DNA of 64,000 nt from contig JAJTDM010000038.1 of the NCBI GenBank assembly GCA_021300575.1, positions 62,001 to 126,000 on the forward strand, in the 5' to 3' direction. The notes beneath the pieces were generated by a model that was not told the origin of the DNA, made no database searches, and saw only the letters and a program-made list of their open reading frames with translations. This DNA comes from Rubrivivax sp. Its GTDB lineage: Bacteria > Pseudomonadota > Gammaproteobacteria > Burkholderiales > Burkholderiaceae_C. This document shows, piece by piece, positions 58,043 through 64,000 of the stretch. Position numbers and translations under genes: made by a program. The first letter of the stretch is position 1. Each line of letters begins with the position of its first letter.

Positions 58043-59266
58043 TCAGTGGTCCTTCACCACCTTGCCCTCCTGCACGATCATGGCCAGGCCTTCGCCCTGG
58101 CCCAGCAGCACCGAGATGTCTTGAAGCGGGTTCCCGTCCACCAGCAGCAGGTCGGCTGTGGCCCCAGGGGCAACGACGCCCAGGCGCCCGTCCATGCGCA
58201 GCACGTGGGCCGCGTGGATGGTGGCGGCGCGCAGTGTTTCTGCGGCGCCCAGCACGCCAGCGCGGAGCTTGAACTCGTCGGACTGCAGGCGGTGCGATTC
58301 GCCTAGCAGGTCGGTGCCGAAAGCCATGCGCACGCCTGCAGCCGCAAAGATCTCCAGCGAGCGCAGCGCGGCGCTGCGCACGTTCTCGATCTTCGCCACC
58401 GACTCCGGCGGCAGGCCCAGCGCCGCACCTTCGCTGGCCAGGGCCTCGTAGGTCACGATCGTCGGTACGGCGATGGCGCCATGGTCGGCCATCACCTTTG
58501 CGGAATCGGCATCAATCAGATTACCGTGCTCGATGGTGCGCACGCCGCAGCGCACGGCGCGCGAGATTGCCTTGGGCGTGTACGCATGCGCGAGCACGTA
58601 GGTGTCGGCGTTGGAGGCCTCCTCCACCGCGGCGCGAATCTCGTCCTCGCTGAAGCCGAGGTAGTGGATGGGGTCGGTGGGCGAGGCCACGCCGCCCGAG
58701 GCCATGATCTTGATCTGGGTGGCCCCCATCTGGATCTCTTCGCGCACGGCGCGGCGGATGGCATCCACGCCGTCCACCACGCGGCCGATGGCGCCGATCT
58801 TGGGCGTGCAGGGGCAGGGCTCGATGACGTCACTGCGCTCGCGGAAGTCGCCATGGCCGCCGGTCTGAGACAAGGCGCGGCCTGAAGGAAAGATCCTGGG
58901 CCCTTGGACCAACCCGGTGCGCACGGCCTCGGCCAGTGACCAGTCGGCCCCGGCGGCGTCGCGCACGGTGGTGAAGCCGCGCATCAGCATGCCTTGCAGG
59001 ATGGGCACGGCGCGCAGCACGGTCAGCACGTTGGGCAGTTTGGCCAGGCGCCCGGCGTTCAGCATGGAGGCCAGCACGTGCACATGGCAGTCGATCAGGC
59101 CCGGCATCAGCACCTTGCCGCGAGCGTCGATGACGCGGGCGCCGGTGGTGTCCACAGGTTGGTCGGACACCGCGGCGATGGTCGTGCCCTCGACGCGGAC
59201 GAAACGGTCCTTGAGCAGGGTGCCGGCGGCGGCGTCCAGCACGTCGGCGTGTTCGAAGACGATCAT
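58043..59266 (-). CDS. Amidohydrolase family protein (prolidase-like)
   Basis: A 407-residue metal-dependent amidohydrolase. The metal site is built from HVH in LIDCHVHV near residue 60, a candidate carboxylated Lys in IKIMASGG, His in VLAHAYTP, His in TIEHGNLI and Asp in AFGTDLLGE. The family includes Xaa-Pro dipeptidases and imidazolonepropionase-like enzymes; the substrate is not clear. The start at 59266 begins MIVFEHADVL; an earlier start at 59392 overlaps the thioesterase gene and is rejected. Confidence 0.9.
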   Translation of the reverse strand: MIVFEHADVLDAAAGTLLKDRFVRVEGTTIAAVSDQPVDTTGARVIDARGKVLMPGLIDCHVHVLASMLNAGRLAKLPNVLTVLRAVPILQGMLMRGFTTVRDAAGADWSLAEAVRTGLVQGPRIFPSGRALSQTGGHGDFRERSDVIEPCPCTPKIGAIGRVVDGVDAIRRAVREEIQMGATQIKIMASGGVASPTDPIHYLGFSEDEIRAAVEEASNADTYVLAHAYTPKAISRAVRCGVRTIEHGNLIDADSAKVMADHGAIAVPTIVTYEALASEGAALGLPPESVAKIENVRSAALRSLEIFAAAGVRMAFGTDLLGESHRLQSDEFKLRAGVLGAAETLRAATIHAAHVLRMDGRLGVVAPGATADLLLVDGNPLQDISVLLGQGEGLAMIVQEGKVVKDH

Positions 59267-59336
59267 GGTCAGGGGTCTCCTGGCGGGGTGTGGTGGGTCG
59301 GTGTGTGCGGCCGGGGTGGCCTGAAGCCTTGCGGCC

Positions 59337-59777
59337 TCAGGCCTCTGGCCGCGGGACGGCTCGCGGCTTGCCATCCTTGTCGATGGCCACATAGGTGATG
59401 CGCGCCTCGGTCACCTTCACCACCTGCGGGTTCACGGGGTTGCGCTCGGCAAACACCTCCACATGCACGGTGATGGAGGTGTTGCCCACGCGCTCCACGC
59501 GGGCATAGAAGCTCAGCAGGTCCCCGATGGACACAGGCTGCTTGAACAGGAACTCGTTCACCGCCACGGTGGCGATGCGCCCGCGCGCGATGCGGTAGGG
59601 CAGCACGGCACCGGCCATGTCCACCTGCGCCATGAGCCAGCCGCCGAAGATGTCGCCGTTGGCGTTCACGTCCGAGGGCAGCGGCATCACGCGCAGCACC
59701 AGTTCGCGCTGGTCCGGCAGGATTTCAGGTGACAGCAGACGGCCAGCGGCCTCGGGAAGCGTCATGGGGGTGCTCAT
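59337..59777 (-). CDS. Acyl-CoA thioesterase (YciA-like hotdog)
   Basis: A 146-residue single hotdog-domain thioesterase: LPSDVNANGDIFGGWLMAQVDMAGA contains the conserved Asn/Asp and glycine-rich helix of the YciA/BACH group, followed by ARGRIATVAVNEFLFKQPVSIGDLL. It hydrolyses acyl-CoA esters. The start at 59777 is MSTPMTLPEA; an upstream start at 59882 adds an unconserved leader. Upstream of it begins a 532-base gene-poor region. Confidence 0.92.
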   Translation of the reverse strand: MSTPMTLPEAAGRLLSPEILPDQRELVLRVMPLPSDVNANGDIFGGWLMAQVDMAGAVLPYRIARGRIATVAVNEFLFKQPVSIGDLLSFYARVERVGNTSITVHVEVFAERNPVNPQVVKVTEARITYVAIDKDGKPRAVPRPEA

Positions 59778-60309
59778 GCCGGCGATGATAGGGGCGCACC
59801 ACAAGAATTGCGTCGCGAACGTCAGAGATGCTGCGACTCGCCCGGCGCCGCGCCAAAGTTGTTGCCTCGCCCCTGTAGGCACTGCGTGATGCCCAAATCC
59901 ACCTCGGTCTGGAGCCTGCTTCCGACCACCTGTTCATCAGCGGGTGCGGTCACCCGCAGGCTGACGCTCCATGGCGGCTATCGGCCATCAGCTGCCGCTC
60001 ATGACGACTGCGCAAGCGGCAGGAACAGACTGACACTCGACATGAAGGGACGGCCGCTCCTGCGGTGCAATTCTTCAGAACATTCGCTAACGCTCATACA
60101 AGTCCTGCGGCCATACGATGCTTCAGGTACATCAGTAGTGCGATCAGCGGGGATGGCTGCCTACCCGGGGTGGCCGTCCACATCGTCACAATGTGCGTGC
60201 AAAAAATCAGGGACTGCAGCTACCCGACTTTGGCAAGTGCAGGACCGCGCAGCCACTTCGCGCAGGTTGACCCCGACACCAGGACCAGCGCAGCCAACAA
60301 ATTGGCGCG
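59778..60309. other. Gene-free stretch upstream of the thioesterase
   Basis: These 532 bases hold only short frames without recognisable homology, and the base composition is less GC-biased and more irregular than in the genes. The segment ends next to the damaged 3' end of the AMP-ligase gene. It looks like degraded sequence, possibly remains of an inserted element, but no transposase or repeat ends could be identified. Confidence 0.5.
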
Positions 60310-61953
60310 TTAAATGTGTGCCATCAGGTCAAGCGGTTGCTCGGCCGATGTTGCGCTTCGAGGAGATTGGAGGCGGCCCATGTAGGCCAGGTAACGAGGA
60401 ACCTTGAATGCTGCAAGGCTGCCTTCGCAATGGGCCAAGACACGCTCGGGCGGCACGTCGTCGCGGCTCAGACCCTCGCGCAGTTTGAGGTAGGCCTTGA
60501 CCTCCTCGCGCCGCAGCGCATCGGGCACCGCAACCACGGCGGCCTCTTCGATCTCGGGCATGGCGCGCAGCACCGCCTCGACCTCGATGGCGGCGATGTT
60601 TTCGCCCGAGCGCTTGATCATGTCCTTGATGCGCCCGACGATGAAGCAGTAGCCGTTGGCATCGCGCCGGAACAGGTCGCCCGTGCGGAACCATCGGCCT
60701 CGGAAACTCTCGGCGTTGGCCTGCGGGCGCTTGTAGTAACCCCACAGGATGGCTCGGCCAGTCACCCAGAGTTCACCGACCTCGCCTTCGGGCACGTCCT
60801 GGCCTTCAGCGTCGACGATGCGGAACTCGCGGAACGCCGCCGGCAGCCCGCAGCTGCGCGTGTGCGCCATGTGCGTGGCGGCTGCCGGTACGATGCAGCC
60901 GCCGCCGATCTCCGTCATGCCGTAGCCTTCGCGCGCGACGACGCTAAACCGCTGCTCCACCGCCTGGCGAGCCTGCGCCCCCCAGCCGTAGATCGAGATG
61001 TAGCGCAACGAGAGCTGGGCATCCAGCTCAGGCGTCGACAGCTGCTTCAGGGCCGGTTCGGGGTAGATGCACATGTGGATCCGGTACTGGCGCAACCAGC
61101 CGTGCAAGTGGGTCAGGCTCATGCGTCGGGCCACGAACACCGTGCCGCCAAGCCAGACCGTCATCAGGAACTGCCACTGCGCGTCCATGTAGAAGAACGG
61201 CGCCCATATCAGCACGTTCTTCACGTCACCGCCGGCGCCCCGCATCCGCGCCGCGCCGCGGCTGATGAGCATCCAGTAGTCGTGGCTGAGCATGCAGCCC
61301 TTCGGAAAACCGGTCGTGCCCGAGGTGTACTGCAGGTTCAGCAGGTCGCCCGCGCCCACCGGGGTGGGGGCCCTGAAGGGACATGCGCCGTTGCGAGCCA
61401 AGTCGTCCAATGCCAGCATGCCCGCCGGCGCGCTGCCGCCGTGCACAGCCACGTGTTCGTCGGCCAGCATCGCCAGCCGCTGCGGCATGGCGGCCAGGGT
61501 TTCCAGGAAGCTGTGGTCGATGATCAGGAACTGTGCGTCGGCGTCGTCCAGAACGAAATGCACCTCGGGGCCGGTGTAAGCCGTGTTCACCGGCACCATC
61601 ACGGCACCGATGCGGCCCAACGCAACCCAGCTGATGGGAAACGCGGCGACGTTGGGCAGCATCACACCGACATGCGTGCCCTTGCGCACGCCGATGGCCT
61701 GCAGGCTGCTGGCCAGGCGCTCGGCCGCCTCGTCAAGGGCCCGGTAGGTAAGCGTGACGCCGTCTTCGAACCAGTGGCCCAGCAGCGCGTCGGGTTGGGC
61801 CCTGGCGCGCTCACGCACCAGCTCGCCCAGCGTGGTGGGCAGCCCGGTCTCGCCCTCGATGGCTGCGCGCATGCGCAGCATCTCCTGCACGCCGGCGTCG
61901 GTGCTCGCCGGATCGAGCCAGGGCGCGGCGACGGTGTTGGAGGTGTCAGGCAT
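60310..61953 (-). CDS. AMP-dependent acyl-CoA synthetase/ligase, C-terminus altered
   Basis: A 547-residue adenylate-forming enzyme. The A3 loop is YTSGTTGFPKG near residue 213, A5 YGMTEIGGG, A7 FRTGDLFRRD, A8 KDMIKRSGENIAAIEVE, and it continues normally to LAAFKVPRYLAYM. Then the last 25 or so residues (GRLQSPRSATSAEQPLDLMAHI) do not resemble the usual ending with the catalytic A10 lysine (TPSxKIxK type). The gene seems cut and run on into unrelated DNA, so ligase activity is doubtful. Upstream (minus strand) it abuts the permease-ECH fusion; both may belong to one catabolic operon. Confidence 0.8.
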   Translation of the reverse strand: MPDTSNTVAAPWLDPASTDAGVQEMLRMRAAIEGETGLPTTLGELVRERARAQPDALLGHWFEDGVTLTYRALDEAAERLASSLQAIGVRKGTHVGVMLPNVAAFPISWVALGRIGAVMVPVNTAYTGPEVHFVLDDADAQFLIIDHSFLETLAAMPQRLAMLADEHVAVHGGSAPAGMLALDDLARNGACPFRAPTPVGAGDLLNLQYTSGTTGFPKGCMLSHDYWMLISRGAARMRGAGGDVKNVLIWAPFFYMDAQWQFLMTVWLGGTVFVARRMSLTHLHGWLRQYRIHMCIYPEPALKQLSTPELDAQLSLRYISIYGWGAQARQAVEQRFSVVAREGYGMTEIGGGCIVPAAATHMAHTRSCGLPAAFREFRIVDAEGQDVPEGEVGELWVTGRAILWGYYKRPQANAESFRGRWFRTGDLFRRDANGYCFIVGRIKDMIKRSGENIAAIEVEAVLRAMPEIEEAAVVAVPDALRREEVKAYLKLREGLSRDDVPPERVLAHCEGSLAAFKVPRYLAYMGRLQSPRSATSAEQPLDLMAHI

Positions 61954-63412
61954 TTTCAGCGCTCCCTGCCGTCGGCTTGGACAAGGGCGGGCGGGTGTCG
62001 AACGCCACGCGCTGGAGTCGATAGAGGTTGCTGACGTAGGACAGCGCGTGTTCCCTGGACAGATCCTGGGCGCGGTAGCTGGCTTCCATCTCGGTGCGCA
62101 CGGCCAGGGGTGGGTGCCGCGCGATCAACGCGGCCATCTCCAGCGCCCGGCTCATCAAACGCTCGGGTGCGACCACTTCATTCACCAGGTTGTAGCGGAG
62201 CGCGGTCTCGGCATCAAAGGGCTCACCGGTCAGTGCAAGCCACATCGCGGCCACGTGGGGGATCTGCCGCATCAGCCGTGTCGAGCCACCAGCGCCGCCC
62301 ATGCCGTAGGCAATTTCGGGCAGGCCGAAGCGCGCGCTGCTGGACGCCACCCGGATGTCGGTGAGCTGCAGCAGGTAGATCATGCCCTGGCCCACGGCCA
62401 CGCCGTTGACGGCGCCGACGATGGGCTTGAAGCGCTGCATGCCCAGACGCAGCACCTCGTGCTCCCAGCCGGGGTACTCAAGCGATTCGTCGGCATGGCG
62501 GCGACCGAAGTGGCGCTTGACCAGTTCGGCCTGCGTATGCTCGGGGCGCGGCGACTTGACGTCGTCGCCAGCGCTGAAGGCGCGGGTGCGGGTCACGCAG
62601 AGGACGGCTCTTGAAGTGGGGTTGTGCGTATCGGTGCGGCGACGCAGCCACTCCGCCACGCCGAGGGCCAGCAAGGTGACGACGATGAGCAGGGATGACA
62701 CGGCCGAGACGGTCGGGTTGAGCTGCAGCTTCAGGTCGGCCCAGATGCGCATGGGCAGGGTTTCGCGGCCCTGCATCAGGAACTCGGCGATGATGAGTTC
62801 GTCGAAGGACACGAAGAACGAAAAGATTGCCGCAGCGACGATGGCAGGCAGCAGCCCTGGCAGCGTGGCCGTCAGGAAGGCCCTGAACGGCGATGCGCCC
62901 AGCACCCGTGCAGCGCGCTCGAGGGTCGGGTCGATCTGGCGCAGCGCGGCACCCACCATCAGCACGACGAAGGGCAGCGCGATCGTGGCGTGCGCGCAGA
63001 CCAGCGTGACGACGCTGCCTGCCACACCGAAGCGCACGGCCAGCACAAACACGCCTACCGCCAGAAAGATGTGCGGAACGATCATCGGCGCCGTGATCAG
63101 CATCCGCACCGCGCCGGCCGCGGGCACGCGCCGACGTTCCAGCGCCAGCGCCGCCATCGTGCCGCACAGGGTGGCCAACAGGCTGGCTGAGATCGCCACT
63201 TGGAACGACAAGGCTGTGGCGCGCATCCACTGCGGGTCGCCGAAGTAGGCGTCGTACCAGCGCAGGCTCCAGGCTCGAGGCGGAAAGCGCAACAGGTCTT
63301 CGTCCCCGAACGACAGAGGCACCACGACCAGCAGAGGGAACAGCAGGTAGGCAAAGACGATGCCCAGGTACGCCATCGGCAGCCAGCGCCAGGTGCGGTG
63401 CCCGGGGGTCAT
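61946..63412 (-). CDS. ABC permease fused to an N-terminally truncated enoyl-CoA hydratase
   Basis: One frame of 488 residues. Residues 1 to about 263 are an intact PotC-type permease: six membrane segments, and the EAA loop ERAARVLGASPFRAFLTATLPGLLP, ending AEWLRRRTDTH. It then passes directly into a crotonase-family hydratase lacking its first 50 or so residues: RAVLCVTRTRAFSAGDDVKS, then PIVGAVNGVAVGQGMIYLLQL with the oxyanion-hole glycines, and FGLPEIAYGMGGAGGS. Separate genes normally encode these, so a deletion has probably joined them (junction near 62,620). The start (63412) overlaps the amidase stop by four bases. It overlaps the AMP-ligase start by eight bases. Confidence 0.85.
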   Translation of the reverse strand: MTPGHRTWRWLPMAYLGIVFAYLLFPLLVVVPLSFGDEDLLRFPPRAWSLRWYDAYFGDPQWMRATALSFQVAISASLLATLCGTMAALALERRRVPAAGAVRMLITAPMIVPHIFLAVGVFVLAVRFGVAGSVVTLVCAHATIALPFVVLMVGAALRQIDPTLERAARVLGASPFRAFLTATLPGLLPAIVAAAIFSFFVSFDELIIAEFLMQGRETLPMRIWADLKLQLNPTVSAVSSLLIVVTLLALGVAEWLRRRTDTHNPTSRAVLCVTRTRAFSAGDDVKSPRPEHTQAELVKRHFGRRHADESLEYPGWEHEVLRLGMQRFKPIVGAVNGVAVGQGMIYLLQLTDIRVASSSARFGLPEIAYGMGGAGGSTRLMRQIPHVAAMWLALTGEPFDAETALRYNLVNEVVAPERLMSRALEMAALIARHPPLAVRTEMEASYRAQDLSREHALSYVSNLYRLQRVAFDTRPPLSKPTAGSAENA

Positions 63413-64000
63413 GCGGCGTCGCCTGGCCAGGCGTCGGCCCAGGGCAGCAGGTGTTCCAGTAACGCCGCCACGTCGATCAGCTGCTGATCCTGGTGCAGGC
63501 CCGCCATGGCCTGCAGCCCCACCGGCAGCCCGCTGGGCGTGAAGCCCACTGGAATGCTGATGGCTGGGTGTCCGGTCATGTTGGCCACGCTGGCGTAGGG
63601 GTACCAAGCCTCGCGCAAGCTGCCCACGGCCTGCCCGCCTATGAGCAGCGGTTCCGACGAGCGATGACTCAGCGAAATTGGCGGTGCCGCCAGGGTGGGC
63701 GAGACCACCAGGTCGGCGCTTTCGAACAGGTGCTGCACGCGCCGGTACAGCTGAGTGCGTTGCAGCGGCAGCGATGCGCGCTGCTCGGTCGACATCTGCT
63801 GGGTGCCTTCGAGAACCGCCACCAGTTCCGGGTCCAGGCGGTCGCGGTGGATGGCCAGCATGGGTGCCAGGCGGGCCTGCAACATGCCCCGGAGCCATGC
63901 CGTGCTGATGTCGATGCCCCAATCGAAGGGCTCTGCGAACGTTGTGACCTCCACGCCTTGGTCACCCAGGCGATTCAGGGCCCCCTCCACCAGCGCCGCC
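63409..64000 (-). CDS. Amidase family protein, C-terminal part (5' end outside window)
   Basis: The frame is open to the window edge; about 196 residues are visible. It shows the C-terminal part of the amidase-signature family (MTGHPAISIPVGFTPSGLPVGLQ, then HEDQQLIDVAALLE-like helix). The catalytic Ser-cisSer-Lys region is upstream, outside the window. Amidases of this group are frequently encoded beside spermidine/putrescine-type ABC transporters, as here. It overlaps the permease gene by four bases. Confidence 0.88.
   Translation of the reverse strand, partial: AALVEGALNRLGDQGVEVTTFAEPFDWGIDISTAWLRGMLQARLAPMLAIHRDRLDPELVAVLEGTQQMSTEQRASLPLQRTQLYRRVQHLFESADLVVSPTLAAPPISLSHRSSEPLLIGGQAVGSLREAWYPYASVANMTGHPAISIPVGFTPSGLPVGLQAMAGLHQDQQLIDVAALLEHLLPWADAWPGDAA

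Noticed and set aside
60065-60313. A short frame of 82 codons in the gap before the AMP ligase
   Set aside because: No homology recognised, no ribosome site, and the surrounding DNA looks degraded.

Overview
The window is GC-rich and gene-dense. Gene content and order (ibaG-murA-hisGDCBHAF; lolB-ispE-tRNA-Gln-prs-rplY-pth; TPR gene-mutM-mutY; nadK/hrcA back to back; a polyhydroxyalkanoate-system protein) point to a betaproteobacterium of the order Burkholderiales, most like Comamonadaceae. This is judged from memory of those families, not from a search.

Layout. 1-5.1 kb: 3' end of a molybdopterin oxidoreductase, a lipoprotein aminopeptidase, a PHA-system protein, a two-gene ABC exporter and a class II aldolase. 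5.2-13.7 kb: a bolA-like gene, murA and the histidine operon hisG-D-C-B-H-A-F, with a ribbon-helix-helix/PIN toxin-antitoxin pair lodged between hisD and hisC. 13.7-15.3 kb: rsmD, coaD, ferredoxin. 15.2-21.6 kb (minus): DUF4124 protein, pth, rplY, prs, tRNA-Gln, ispE, lolB and a broken TPR gene. 21.7-27.7 kb: mutM-mutY (plus), then LON-domain protein, rapZ, a broken recN and nadK (minus). 27.9-31.4 kb: hrcA, tRNA-Met, and a hipBA module lying between a decayed and an intact copy of a small membrane-protein gene. 31.4-36.5 kb: dgoA, dgoK, an Lrp regulator and a divergent aceE-like E1 gene. 36.5-41.7 kb: hydrolase, phosphoribosyltransferase, Crp/Fnr regulator, orphan NarL-type response regulator, glycine-zipper lipoprotein, HNH nuclease. 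42-53.3 kb: a TetR-controlled fatty-acid beta-oxidation cluster (acyl-CoA dehydrogenase, HAD/ECH fusion, thiolase, ECH), a DUF4143 ATPase and fadH. 53.4-56.7 kb: modABCE with an upstream ModE-type site. 56.7-64 kb: glycerate kinase, amidohydrolase, thioesterase, then a decaying cluster (truncated AMP ligase, ABC permease fused to a headless enoyl-CoA hydratase, amidase cut by the window edge).

Most of the window is ordinary housekeeping DNA. The points that stand out are: a structured repeat present twice in inverted orientation at 44,998-45,241, whose stems differ in sequence yet still pair; the hipBA insertion beside tRNA-Met with a duplicated flank; the toxin gene overlapping the hisC start; a set of gene breaks that look like internal deletions (TPR gene, recN, permease-ECH, AMP ligase); and low-complexity in-frame insertions inside otherwise conserved enzyme cores (HisD, RecN, MutM). 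No CRISPR array, rRNA, complete insertion sequence or prophage was seen.
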